This document shows positions 10,955-21,930 of a DNA stretch of 64,000 bases, in pieces. The stretch comes from Achatina immaculata. Taxonomy: Eukaryota > Mollusca > Gastropoda > Stylommatophora > Achatinidae. Location of the stretch: NCBI GenBank assembly GCA_009760885.1, contig CM019707.1:30813687-30877686 (forward strand), given 5' to 3'. The first letter of the stretch is position 1. Each line of letters opens with the position of its first letter. Made by a program: the position numbers and the translations under genes. The notes under the pieces are model-generated. The model ran no database searches and had not been told where the DNA came from. It saw only the letters and a list, made by a program, of their open reading frames with translations.

Positions 10955-11105
10955 TAGAATATTGAAGAAGGCTGGGTAGTAAGGAAGATTAAACAGAGAA
11001 AACTTAAATATTTTGGACATATTAAATGTCATGATAATTTACAGAAGACAGAAGGGTGCATAATAGGAGAGCTGTTCGGGAGGTAAAGTTCTGCAACGGA
11101 CATGC
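10955..11105 (+). mobile_element. Non-LTR retrotransposon 3' end fragment (family 3)
   Basis: It contains 'attgaagaaggctgg' and codes for KRKLKYFGHIKCHDN-like sequence, then has an internal deletion straight into the 'GEAVREVKFCNGHAN' tail. It aligns with 32,250-32,480 minus the GRPRRRW segment. Confidence 0.7.
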
Positions 11106-11303
11106 AAATGACTACAAGATGTCATTTTAACAAAGAATATGCTAAATTCATTCAGTTTAATTAGCTATGAAAATGTCCTAGAAAGAGACAAGAAGTGAAA
11201 AACAGAGAAACTAAACCACTGGCTTCAGTTGCATTTTAAATGGGAAATCCTTAAGTTAAAAAAAAAACATTTTTTTAAAAAAACAAGATTAATTAAAAAC
11301 CAC

Positions 11304-11477
11304 CTTGAACTTGAACATCATTATATGTAATGGCCACTCTGTAGTTGCCAGGCTGCTGTCCAATGAAGCTGCACTCATAGCGGTTCTTTCCTACAGTCAT
11401 AGCATTATTCGGTATGTTCTGGCCATTGTGACTCACCACAATCTCTAATGTGCCATCTCCAGCATTGGAAGCATCCA
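11304..11477 (-). CDS. FLN: Filamin exon E (174 nt): core of Ig repeat X3
   Basis: The acceptor is gatttccag, the donor GTTCAAG|gtggtt; phase 1. It encodes DASNAGDGTLEIVVSHNG, QNIPNNAMTVGKNRYECSF, then GNYRVAITYNDVQVQ. The DASNAGDG opening and the Y.C.F....G.Y.V...Y...V.G ending are a full filamin repeat core. The donor is unusual: GTGGTT contains two GT dinucleotides 3 nt apart. The second would add a single Gly (VQVQG-G-SPF) and keep the frame. Its closest counterpart is exon A. Confidence 0.95.
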
Positions 11478-11693
11478 CTGGAAATCAGTTAATGTTGAAA
11501 TCAGTGAAGCTTATGTAAATTTATAAATAATTACATAAAATTTAAAGAAAACATCTTAGTAAAATAACAGATGATAGATTTCCAAATGCAAAAAATGTAT
11601 TCTTTTCACTTTCAAGACATGCTGTTTTGACAATTTAATTAAATAATTTTACTGAACAAACTGCAGGCGTTAATATTTTATTTTCAGTAATCT

Positions 11694-11883
11694 TTCCTCA
11701 AGACAACAGGCCAAAGAAAAAGAGGTCGACCATGTGAAACTCTAAAGAGGACATTGTTAAGTGAGGCTAGTTTAGTGGGCATAGATTCCCTTGATGAGGT
11801 TGAAAAGCTCACCAAAGACAGGAAAGCTTGGCGAACTACCATGTGAGCCCTATGTGACGTTTAACGGCACGGGAAGGATGTAA
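11694..11883 (+). mobile_element. RTE-like retrotransposon 3' tail (family 1)
   Basis: Only the last ~190 bp remain: 'acaggccaaagaaaaagagg' through 'SLDEVEKLTKDRKAWRTTM' to 'acggcacgggaaggatgtaa'. The 3' end coincides with that of the other family-1 copies. Confidence 0.8.
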
Positions 11884-12204
11884 GATGAATCTTTCTGGAG
11901 GTTTTTTTTTTGGGGGGGGGTGGGGCTAAGATCAGCACAAAGAGACAGAGAAAGCATGGCCGTCATGATCTGTATGGATTAACACTATGTCTGCCACACT
12001 GACATGTAGCAGGGCTGCCATCTGCTTTCAGTGTTTCTCTTTCCAGCTTTCCAACTTCGGAGTTCCAACATTTCTTTGTCTTATTTGTTGTCCATAACTA
12101 CACTACATTCTTCTAAATGCTGTTCCATTCTCCAGCTTCCTGCATATTGCCTCATGTTTCTGAACCACACGGCAGTGATTATTATACATACATATATCTA
12201 TCAC
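11884..12204. other. Filamin intron F-E, nothing recognised
   Basis: Unique sequence with a T-run/G-run at ~11,901-11,920; no gene evidence. Confidence 0.4.
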
Positions 12205-12440
12205 CCCAATAAACGTTAGTATTTCAGACATATTAAACAACACGAGAGTTTGGGGAAGACAGTCATGGAAGGGTACATAATGGGAAAAAGAGAGAGAGGA
12301 AGACCAAGGCAAAGATGTCAAAAAGATATTGATGATTTGCAAATGGAGGCATCAGCAGCAGGGCATCTTGCTTACAGCTGAGAAGCCTACAGGATAGTTG
12401 TTCAGGAGACAAAGTTCCCCAAGGAACATGCTAATGAATG
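12205..12440 (+). mobile_element. Non-LTR retrotransposon 3' end (family 3)
   Basis: It encodes ISDILNNTRVWGRQSWKGT in one frame, then GYIMGKRERGRPRQRC and a decayed tail 'KFPKEHANE' that matches the family-3 end. It is antisense to filamin and stops ~20 bp from exon F's donor. Confidence 0.75.
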
Positions 12441-12462
12441 AATCAATCAACCTAATACTCAC

Positions 12463-12600
12463 CATTGAATTTACAAGGCACACCCACAATTCCCTGTTTG
12501 ACCTGTGTAACAATGATGTGGCTTGGATCAAAGGTCTGAATGTGGAAAGGTCCTCCTTTCAGTGGCACACCAGCTAATGTAGCCTTAACTGTGTGAACAC
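12463..12600 (-). CDS. FLN: Filamin exon F (138 nt): end of Y2, start of X3
   Basis: The acceptor is ccttttcag, the donor TTCAATG|gtgagt; phase 1. It encodes VHTVKATLAGVPLKGGPFHI, the last strands of Y2 with a GGPF variant of the usual GSPF, then FDPSHIIVTQVKQGIVGVPC and KFN leading into exon E's DASNAGDG. The length is identical to exons B and J. The frame is clean and both joins are seamless. Confidence 0.95.
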
Positions 12601-13019
12601 CTGAAAAGGAAGTGAAACTTCCTGCTATTTACTTTTTCTTTCTATTTAAAACATTAAAATTCAAACAATTACTGCTATTAGTTTCTATTAGTTTCTTCAA
12701 CAATGTAGTAAGAAATGATGAGTTTAACAAGAGAGAACAATGTAAAAGGATTAACTACTTCTTGTTTAAGTTTATGGCACAGACTGTTGGTACAAAAACC
12801 GTTGTTGGATATAAGTATATAAAACTAAATATATAAATATACACAATGGCTACCTTTGTCAAAAGTCTAATTATTCATTCATATCTTTTTTTCTAAAAAC
12901 ACTGTTGGCACTACTAGCAAAAAAAGTATGCCTTGATATATAGTCTTCCTTGGGTGATCAAGTCTGTACCTTGGCACTTTGGTCAACTTGAAGGACTCGT
13001 GAGGCAACCCCCATCTGAC
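12601..13019. other. Filamin intron G-F, upstream of the RT fragment
   Basis: AT-rich, with a short ATATAA-type repeat at ~12,815-12,845; nothing else recognised. Confidence 0.4.
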
Positions 13020-14223
13020 TTATTAAATCCCAGAATAGCAATCTGAGAGAAGAACAGGCAGGATTTCAAAAAGGGAGAAGCTGTCTCGACCAGATCTTTA
13101 CTCTAAGAATAATACTTGAAGAACATACTGAAAAGCAAAGACCATTAATCCTGAACTCCATAGACTTTAAAAAGGCATTTGATAGTATACACAGAGATTC
13201 ATTATGGAGAATTTTAAGAATATACGGAATACCATCTAAAATTGTCAACATCATTAGAGATCTCTACAACAGATATGTTTGTGCGGTCAAGACAGAAGAA
13301 GGAATGAGCGAATGGTTCCATATTGAAACAGGCATGAAACAAGGATGTATATTATCTCCCTTGTTTTTTTTTAACTGCCAAAGATTTCATAATGAAAAAA
13401 TGCTGTAGAGGTAAAACAGGCACTGACTGAGTAGATGGAACCCAACTGGAAGATCTTGATTTTGCAGATGACATAACTCTTATCAGTGACAATGTGAAAT
13501 CAATGCAAGAAAAAATAGATATCCTGTCTTCACTGGGCAGTAAAATAGGGCTTGAAATTAACAAGGAAAAAATAAAAAATAATGAAACTTCTCATTAATC
13601 ACGAAGGAAAAATATACATAGAAAGGAACAGCTATTGAAGAAGTAAACCAATTTGCATACTTCAGCAGCTACATAGGCCAGGATGGTGATACCATGAAGG
13701 AAGTTAGAACTGCAAAAGCAGCATTGACATTCAAGAATCTTGAGAACATATGACATTCAAATGTTATAAAACCAAGTTAACATTATTCAATTCAAATGTA
13801 ATATCCACCCTCATTTATGCATGTGAAAGCTGGAAAACAACTAAAGAAATAGGCAACAAATTAGACTCTTCTGAAAACAAATGCCTAAGAAAAATACTCA
13901 GTATAACCAACACAGAGATAAGACAGATGACCAAACAACAACCTGTCTCATGAGTGATCATAAGAAGAAGATGGACATATGTCAATCATGTGAAGAGAAG
14001 AAACAATCAGAGAATCCCAAAACAAGCTATCAAGTGGAACATAACAGGCCAAAGAAAAAGAAGTTGACCACATGAAATTCTAAAGAGGACATTGTTAAGA
14101 GAGGCCAATTTAACGGGCATGACATCCCTTGATGAGGTTGAACACCTCGCTGAAAGCAGGAAAACTTGGCAAACTACCGTCCGAGATCCATGTGATATTT
14201 AATGGCACAGGAAGGATGTAAGA
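13020..14223 (+). mobile_element. RTE-like non-LTR retrotransposon, RT domain to 3' end (family 1)
   Basis: This is the most complete plus-strand family-1 copy. Translated in shifting frames it gives QAGFQKGRSCLDQIFTLRII, DFKKAFDSIHRDSLWRILR, GMKQGCILSPLFF, QLEDLDFADDITLISDNVKS and YACESWKTTKEIGNKLDSSE. It ends with a basic GQRKRSRP region and the shared 3' tail. FADD is the RT active-site box. Frameshifts and stops make it a dead fossil; the endonuclease domain is absent. Domain order and the SCLDQIF..R...E signature are typical of RTE-type elements. Confidence 0.88.
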
Positions 14224-14814
14224 AATAGCAATTTAGCATTCTTGGATTAATGATGTAATCTTTGCACAGCCTCACAATATCCATCATCCTTATCTTTAAT
14301 AAAAAGCAGAGAAGCAGAGATGGAAAACCTTCCAACAGACATCATCTTGTCTTTCTTGTATTTTGTTACTGTCTGAGAAGCTCTTTTTGGAAAGCGTTCT
14401 AACAATTCTCCTGTTGGAGGTGTATGAAAGGCCCGCTCTGGAAGTGCTTGAAAGCATCTCCATAAGTAACTTGGTCTGCCATGTATTCCTTCCTCCTGTG
14501 AAGTCCAGTTCAGTCCTTTCCAACCTTCTGACACATCCAACATGTCTCTTTGTTTTAACCATATTCTCCTCACTTTAGCAACCATGAAGGAGCAATTTAA
14601 TTTGTCCAGTCAGAAATCAATTATGAGACAGTCTGGTGCATCCTGCAAGTGGCCACATCCTTTTCGATCCTTTACTCAGTTCCTTCATTCACTTGGACTG
14701 TTATCTTCGCTGTTGATCTCATCATTTTGTTACTGTATTCCCAACACAATAGTTAAGATAGCATCCTTCTCTTCTTCAACTTCATGCATTACACATAAAT
14801 ATACTTTTACTAAC
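14224..14814. other. Intron with an unassigned minus-strand open frame
   Basis: Between the retrotransposon tail and exon G. A 112-codon minus-strand frame (14,247-14,585) encodes Trp/Arg-rich sequence such as GWKGLNWTSQEEGIHGRP. I recognise no family, and it has no splice sites compatible with filamin phase 1. It could be decayed transposon coding sequence. Confidence 0.35.
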
Positions 14815-14901
14815 CAATTTCTCGTGGCGTGTACTCCACATTGAAGCCCTTGCCATCAGATGAAGGCACAATTCTTGCGGGCACATTCTGGCCAGATGGT
14901 C
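14815..14901 (-). CDS. FLN: Filamin exon G (87 nt): middle of Ig repeat Y2
   Basis: The acceptor is ttcctgtctag and the donor GAAATTG|gttagt; phase 1. It encodes GPSGQNVPARIVPSSDGKG, then FNVEYTPREIG. It is one codon longer than exons O, K and C but has the same GPxGxxVP...Y.P..IG design. The donor is GTTAGT rather than GTAAGT/GTGAGT. It joins exon H as EVIIT-G-PSGQ and exon F as REIG-VHTVK. Confidence 0.95.
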
Positions 14902-14999
14902 CTAGACAGGAATTTTGGAAATCTTTCATAACCACAATAAAGACATTGCATAATATGTCATTAGCTTATGGTTCTTTGATTCATGTTCAAGTGTGATCG

Positions 15000-15370
15000 T
15001 GGCCAGATGTGAAACCTGGATAGATCAGATGTAAAACCTGGATAGATCAGATGTAAAACCTGAATAGACCAGACATAATAGGCTAGATGTGAAACCTGGA
15101 TAAGTCAGATTTGAAACCTGTTAAGTCAGATGAGAAATCTGGATAAGTCAGATGAGAAATCTGGATAGGTCTGATGTGAAATCTGGATAAGGTGGATGAG
15201 GAACTCAGATAGGCAAAATCTGAAGCCTGGTTAGGCCAGATGTGAAACCTGAATTAGCTGGAGTTGAAGAATGGATAGGCCTGATGTGAAGTATAGATAA
15301 GTCAGAAGTAAAACCTGGAAAGGCCAGATGTGAAACTTGGATAGGCCTGAAGTGAAATCTGGATAGTTCA
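15000..15370. repeat. ~27-bp degenerate minisatellite, about 14 copies
   Basis: The degenerate unit is CAGATGTGAAACCTGGATAG plus 6-7 bp (e.g. ATCAGAT, GCCAGAT). It has much higher copy-to-copy divergence than the array at 7.5-8.6 kb, indicating an old array. Confidence 0.88.
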
Positions 15371-16325
15371 AATAATTTTTAAAAAACCCAATAATGGTAA
15401 CAATTTCTGTTGCTGCTGCAAGTGATGGTGAATTTGCTGAAAGACTGTGAATTTGCTGAAGATTGTGAATTTGATGAAGAGCATGATAATGCTTACAGTG
15501 AAATCTATACCGATAATGGTTTTGGTGAAGATGCAAATAAATGTTGATGATAATATTTGTTACTGGAAAACGTTATAATAAACACAAGGACATTAAAAAC
15601 AAAGACATAACAAAGACATAACACAGGGCAGAGATTATTTTCAGACTGATACCAGTACCCCAAAACTGTTAAGAAAATTACAGAATTTTTACTTTCAGGA
15701 AAATGCTGAAGTTGATGGTCACTGACTTTTTTTCCTCTTCTCACTTACACACAAAAAAACACATAGAATAAATCATGAAAAATGTAGCTGTGTAAACATA
15801 AATCTGTGATAAACACTAATACAAGTTCTGTGGCTAGCTCATATACTTTAGGCATGAAACATAACACTGGTTTTACCAGTTTTTAGTTTCTTTTAAACTC
15901 AAGCAGGACTCATTTGATTAGAAAAGATCAAGAACAGAGAGGAATGGAGACGTGGCCTGTCCGCAGCAGTGAACCTCAATGGCTCAGAAAGCTGCTGAGT
16001 TCAGTAGCTGCTCATTGAAGTAGGACTCCCTGATGAGTTAGTTATGAGACAAAACAAATCTGCAATGCAAGCCAGCATTGTGACAAACTCATCCAAGGTT
16101 CAAGTTAAGAGACAAAATATGTGATACAAAAAAAAGCTTTTTTACAAACTCATGCATGAAGTCCCAAGAATGGGAATACAACACAGCATGAATCTCCATG
16201 AATTCTTCTTTAAGTGACAGATCCAGTAACATAATCTAGTCACTAATAATATTCATGGTTACAAGAAATGGATGAAGTCCAAGGGAGAATAACACATTCC
16301 ACTATCACACTCATCACCAACAACA
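15371..16325. other. Filamin intron H-G, nothing recognised
   Basis: Contains a short 'gaatttgctgaag'-type repeat at 15,425-15,480 and otherwise unique sequence; no gene evidence. Confidence 0.4.

Positions 16326-16326
<1 letters not shown>

Positions 16327-16362
<36 letters not shown>
16327..16362. repeat. (TA)n microsatellite
   Basis: An uninterrupted alternating TA run of ~36 bp, then CACACG and more alternating purine-pyrimidine sequence. Confidence 0.97.
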
Positions 16363-16367
<5 letters not shown>

Positions 16368-16409
16368 GCATATATATACGTAAATAATTTCATTTGTCAC
16401 AACCAATAC

Positions 16410-16670
16410 GAGTCCTCTGTGGCTGGATGGCTAAAGACACACTTCAAAGTGCAGTGCCAACTGGAAGATCATGGGTTCAATCCCAGAAAAAAAAAGCAAC
16501 AACTCACAAGATCTCTGGGAGTCATGAACCAGAGGGGCCCACCCCCCTTAGAGTGTCAGGAGTTTAATAGGGCCGAAACACTTGTCTGGGGGGGGGGGGG
16601 GTACTTCCTCTAATGATCTGAAGGAGTTGTGTTGTTGTTCCACTCTCTACAGTAGAGTTTCCTGCATGCA
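16410..16670 (+). mobile_element. tRNA-derived SINE (family S3)
   Basis: An A-box-like GTGGCTGGATGGC and a B-box-like GGGTTCAATCCC lie ~45 bp apart, the layout of a tRNA-type pol III promoter. The downstream body includes 'gggagtcatgaaccagaggg', 'gagtgtcaggagtttaatag' and 'ggccgaaacacttgtctgg'. The same body recurs inverted at 61,095-61,250 and, in part, at 63,835-64,000. It is not a functional tRNA gene: there is no acceptor-stem pairing. Confidence 0.8.
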
Positions 16671-17829
16671 TGTTATATATGTATATACATATATGTATAT
16701 ATATAAAGACTAGATTAAAATGAAGCTGGATTAAAATGCTGACCAGGTTCCTGTTTTAATTCCAGGATTTGTGAACCACCACTGACCAAGACAGCTATCT
16801 CTCTTCTGCCAACAGGCTGTTCTTGTCAAACAAAGCAGAAATAAATGGAGCCAAATAAATGGAGCCATGTGCTGGCAGAGTTTATGCAGAAGCTGAGACT
16901 ACATCTCACTTGGAGGACACCAAACACATTTTCCTTTGGTGTTAAGCAAAACTATGATAGTTTAGCTATTGTAACAATCACCATCTTTTGACTGAATATC
17001 AAGTTTTTTTTTTCCTGCTACAATTCAAAATAAGAATTTCGGCTCTCAGAACTAAGAAACATTGATTTGTTCTATGTGTTTTTATGGAAAAAAAAAAACA
17101 CCAAACAACTCGTGAATCTTGATACACAGGGATACAAGAACAATAATTAAAATATGAAGTATGACAGATTTCTGCAATGTATAAACATAAAATGAACGTA
17201 ACAGTTCTTCACGGATATCACAAACTAAAACAAACTGTGACAATGTGCCTACATTATGGAACAGTACATGACACAAAACAAGAAAGCAAACAAAACACAA
17301 AATAGTATTGGGTGAAAATATATCTACCTGTGTTGTGCTGAGTGGTTTCAGTATGAAGACGTTACCTCAGCAACTGCGGTGAAGGCATGCAAGCAAGGTA
17401 TAATAGAGGCTACTCTAATTTACGGACAAATCACCATATCACCAAGTACAGGATTTCCGCCCCCATACAGAAAGCAAAATTTTCATGTTTTTTTTTTTCA
17501 TTGGAAAAAACACAAGCCTTAAAAACATGTTAATCCTGATATTTTACAAGTGGAAATGACAATCAGTTACCTTCTTCTGCTGTCAATCATAATGGATTAA
17601 AAATAGTAAATAAGTATGCGAAGAAAATACTTTCAAAATGTAATATCAGATTATGTAACATACAAACTGAATTATATAGTATAAAAATTGCATGCTGAAC
17701 ATGCATTATGATAATAATCATGGGTTTTACTCAACCTACCAAACAACATAATGACAGATGAACATTTTTTTAATTTAAAAAAATCACTGTGCCGATATGT
17801 TCTTTTTTAACTGGAAAATGACACAAACT
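16671..17829. other. Filamin intron H-G, nothing recognised
   Basis: Unique AT-rich sequence with a short ATATGTATATAC-type run at 16,675-16,705. Open frames are short and unremarkable. Confidence 0.4.
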
Positions 17830-18570
17830 TTCAGCATAAAAATGTAAAATTATAAACACCCAATTACAGAACAAAACGGCTTACTCTTAACATCAAAAAG
17901 ACAGAAACTTTGGTTATATCTATGAAACAGAATCCGCCAAAATGTAGTATAAAATTAAATGGAACTATTCTAAATCAGGTGCAGAAATTTAAATACCTTG
18001 GAGCAGTAATAACTTCAGATGGGAAATACAGAACAGAAAATAGAAACAGAACAGGCCAATCAAAGACTGCATTTCAGAGAATGCGAAACATATTATCCAA
18101 CACATCCTTATCAATGAATGTTAGAAAATAAGCCCTAAAATGCTATATTGAACCTATCTTGATATATGGAAATGAATCATGGACCATAGGCAGGTCTGCA
18201 CAAAAGTCATTGGAAGCAGCAGAAATGTGGTTTATTAGAAGAATGTTACGAATCCCTGGACAGCAAAAATAACTAATGAAGAATGTATGAGATGAGCTGG
18301 AGAGACAAAAAATCTTGTCAAAAAAGTTTAAGAGTGACAATGTACTTTCATAGCATGTGAAATAAGATGAGGGGGTGTTAAAAATAATGTAACAACAGGA
18401 AAAATAGAGGGAAGAAGAGCCAAGAGAAGACCAAGAGAAATGATACTGGATAGTCTGATGAGATGGTGTGAGAGGAGATCACCAACTGAGCTGATGGCCT
18501 GCATGAAGGATCATGTACTCTGGAGAAGCATAATAGCCAACACCAGTTGGCACGGCGCCTGATGATGATG
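17830..18570 (+). mobile_element. Non-LTR retrotransposon 3' region (family 2)
   Basis: It encodes a decayed RT C-terminus: LNIKKTETLVISMKQNPPK, QKFKYLGAVITSDGKYRTEN, AEMWFIRRMLRIPG and a terminal RHRPELMACMKDHVLWRSIIA-like stretch. The KYLG..IT.DG motif is common to non-LTR RT domains downstream of the FADD box. It is the same family as the minus-strand copy at 34,795-36,117 and different from families 1 and 3 in sequence. Confidence 0.85.
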
Positions 18571-19171
18571 AATTATAGAACAAAATCAAATGACTGCTGT
18601 TATCATATTTTCACTTTTTCTGAAAAGCCATTTAAAGGGCTAATGGTTGGTGAGAATTAAAAAAGGACACACATATTAAGTATGACAACAAATGCAATGC
18701 ATGCCATGCATAAAATATTAATGTATTGTTAACTAAACGCTGAAGAGTCTGTTTAAAATTAGTTCTAACAAAAAAAAACAAAACAAAACAAAACAGATAA
18801 CTGAGACTATTCATAAAACAATGCCCATAAAAAAACACCCCCAACCCTCCCGAGATTAATCATGTGGAAGAACTGATTATTCTTGAGCAAAGAATACAAA
18901 AATATTTACTTTACAACAATCCAATGACAATGCTAAATTGTCAAAAATATGAAGAAAAAAAAATTATGTTTAGAAATAAGTTTTGATGATATGGCTCACT
19001 ATCAGCTACTTTTATAAATCAACTACTTTTATAAATTGACATTTTTTTCTGACAAGTCATTTTCTTTAGTACAGGAGTGATGCAGTCACAAGTGGACTGG
19101 TTTCAAAGTAACACACGATAGTCTATAAGTATACAACTATACACAAAGCACTGTAGTAAAGCTGTGATACC
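18571..19171. other. Filamin intron H-G, nothing recognised
   Basis: AT-rich, with AAAACAAAAC runs at ~18,770-18,795; no coding potential recognised. Confidence 0.4.
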
Positions 19172-19272
19172 AAAATATATTAACTAGGAAAAAAATAGGA
19201 ACAGCTTTATTATTTGTGTATTCATTAAATAATAAAGCTGTTCCTACTTTTTTCTAGTGTATACATTTTGGT
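19172..19272. repeat. ~100-bp near-perfect palindrome (foldback element)
   Basis: TAGGAACAGCTTTATTATTT (19,196-19,215) is followed after 11 bp by its exact reverse complement (19,227-19,246). Pairing extends outward with few mismatches through CTAG and CCAAAAT..AT to ~46-bp arms. The termini match parts of the 370-bp dispersed element at 56,055-56,425 ('ataaagctg-tcctactttt', 'gctgtgataccaaaat'), so it is probably an internally deleted relative. Confidence 0.85.
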
Positions 19273-20934
19273 TTCTATGTAAAGGCTGTAGTCAGAGACT
19301 CCACTGCAGTCATTCTCAAAGTAACCGCTGCAAAAACAGGTACCTGATAACTTTTGTTAGGGAAACTGCATCTGAAAATCTGAGAATTTTGGCTGCTAAG
19401 TGAGGCATACCAAAGCACACTACACGGTCATTTGCATTATTTTGACAAGCACATGTCCATGTAATGTCAATTCCACATACTAGGCACCATGACAAATTCA
19501 TATCAAGTGGTTGCAAAAACAAAAAAATTGCAACTTTTGATACTGCATTTTGGTGGTGAAAGTGGTAAAAACTGGATTGGGGTGGGGGTTGGTAGAAAAG
19601 AGTTGGCCTAACATTTTTTTTTTAAACAGTCAGAGTGACAACCAATAACAATCAGAATCTTCATAAAAAACATGCATTATATACCAGGCTCACATGCAAA
19701 GCCATTAATGTCGGTATAATTAACGAATTGATAAAACTGGTCATATTCACGATTAAGTGAAATGACCACTTCACAATATCTGAAAGCAGACAATGAAATG
19801 AGCTACACACTGAAAGTTTCCCTGATGCCACAAAATGAATACATTATTTAGACTCTCAAGACACAGTGCCATAATTCACATGAAGAGACCATACCCTTAA
19901 AAAAAAAAAAAAACTCATCTAACAAAATGGGTCCAAACACTCTGGTCATGCTAAATTCCATAAAGAACCATATCTCTTCAAATAACTACTTTATACTTAC
20001 ATGACAATTAACATTATAATCAGCGTCAATTAGTACAAATTAAAAAACAACTTTACCAAATTACACCTGAGTGCAGGAAAACTTTCAAAATCATCTATGA
20101 AAATAACTACAGTTGTAAATATTTAAGAAATAGCAAACATATTTATGAGTTAAATGCTGATTGTGGTATCTTAACAAACACTCTGGTGCAAAAGATGTAG
20201 CTACAATTTTCTATACATACAAAACTACATGAAAACAATTTCTGTGTAAGATTTTAAAAACAAAAGTAGTTTATCTGAGAGGGGGAAAAAACTACATTTT
20301 TAAAAAAAGTGAATAGCCTAGTATCATAGCGACGAATATTTAAAACTTGAACTCACTTCATCACAAACTTTATAACTGGCATAACTGCTGTGAACTGCCA
20401 ATGGTGCATTTTGCTTTGTTTATAAATTAGAAACCAATACTACATCAAATTTTAAGAGAGATATTGATAATCTTCAAATGCACTTTGGAAGACAATAATT
20501 TTAAAAAAACAGTTCTTCAATCTTGAATTATTTGAAAACTTATGACATGGAATGAAAATCTATGAAATATGCGCAAGAAGTGGCATATATACAAATTCTT
20601 TGGGCATATGAAAACGTAAAATATTCACATTTCAAATTATACATTAAAATTCTTGATGGTATGTGAGGAAGTTTTAAAAAATTACTTCTGCTAAGCTTTC
20701 CAGGCACCATTTTAAAAAAGTTCACCATCCCTTGCTAATGACATCTTTTACAAGAAAATAGTTAATCTACTAAAAAAAAAATATCTACACTCAACAACTA
20801 TAACCCATTCCTAGTTTATGAGTAAACAGAAAACTGCAAGGATGCATACCAAAATAGATTTTAAAAAAACAAATGTAGTTTTCAAACAATGTAGGCATTT
20901 GGTCTGTTCATACGTGTAACAAATAATAATGTAC
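19273..20934. other. Filamin intron H-G, nothing recognised
   Basis: About 1.7 kb of AT-rich sequence. No exon-like splice pair, RNA gene or transposon terminus was recognised on either strand. Confidence 0.4.
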
Positions 20935-21115
20935 ACCCCAGTCACCCAGCTGTAGAAATGGGTACCTGACTTCTTCTGGACTTGGGGAAGGAAAGGCGGC
21001 CAGGTGTGATACTGACCATATCACCCTCTAGTGTGCTGACAGGTCAAGGAAAATATAGGCACTAACACCATATCCCTATGTGCCTCTAAGGCATGATAGG
21101 ATTACCTTTACCTTT
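20935..21115 (+). mobile_element. SINE S1, 5'-truncated
   Basis: It starts inside the S1 body at 'caccccagtcacccagctgt' and continues through 'gtgtgatactgaccatatca' to the shared 3' end 'gcctctaaggcatgatagg'. It lacks the tRNA-like head. High similarity to 40,455-40,713 in the opposite orientation. Confidence 0.82.
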
Positions 21116-21689
21116 TTTTTTTACTATAAATATGGAAGAGGAAAATAAATATAATGAAACCCTGGTTAATTTCATAGCTGCAGAACTGAATCTTTTGAGG
21201 ACATTTAGCAGGCATCAATATGGCCTTTTCTCTATCAATTATTCCTATATTTCTCTTTCTTTCATGAAATATCTTCTTATTTGGAAGTTGTAGATTGGCA
21301 ATCCACTCCCAAAAACCCATAGTCAATTCAACTGTAAAAAAATGGGTACTTGACATATTTATGCTGAGGAAATTGGCTCTGAGAAAGGAAAATATATGCA
21401 TGTGGGGCGAGGGGGTGGTGGAGTTATGTTCTAGATTACACTGTATATATGGATGCCAATGATGGGTGAATGGATTGGCAAGGGGGGGGGGGGGTTATCA
21501 GATGGCCTCATTACAACCTGGAAGATAGTTTACTACCTTCTACAAAAGTTGTCTAAATAACCCAACCCACAAATCTACAGAACTGAAAAGCTAAATAATA
21601 CAGTATTGAAGGCAGATAAAGTGCATCTTTGGCCATATCATCATGTGGAAATAGATGAACCAGCATGCACCTTCATATCGTTTCCAATT
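21116..21689. other. Filamin intron H-G, nothing recognised
   Basis: Unique sequence with a G-run at ~21,482-21,494; no gene evidence. Confidence 0.4.
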
Positions 21690-21930
21690 TTCTGGGGTTT
21701 TTTTTCTCCTCTATCAAGTAAAGATAGTCCAATAGCAAATGTCGTAGGGATGAAGCGTTAGAGACCTCATTATGCTGGGCCATCAGCGTATGAGGTTGGG
21801 GGGGGGGGGCGCCAGTTCCTTTCCCTTGCTGCCTTTCCTTCCCAGATTTTCTCTGGTACTAGGCTGATTTGAACCCTCAACCATTTGGCTACTAGACAAG
21901 TGCTCTAACCACTACGCTAGCCAGTCCCCT
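21690..21930 (-). mobile_element. tRNA-derived SINE (family S2), full head
   Basis: On the minus strand the head reads CTGGCTAGCGTAGTGGTTAG with a B-box-like GGGTTCAAATC. The body has 'accagagaaaatctgggaag' and a 3' end 'ttgctattggactatcttta'. It matches 62,853-63,085, where the head is lost. The spacing of the A and B boxes is tRNA-like. Confidence 0.82.

Noticed and set aside
14247..14585. 112-codon minus-strand frame as a gene
   Set aside because: No recognised domain, lies directly after a retrotransposon tail and overlaps equally long frames in other phases; kept only as an unassigned note.
16410..16500. tRNA gene, because of A- and B-box motifs
   Set aside because: No complementary acceptor or anticodon stems were found, and the sequence continues into a body shared with other copies, so it is a SINE. 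The same applies to 40,455-40,713, 62,265-62,500 and 62,854-63,085.
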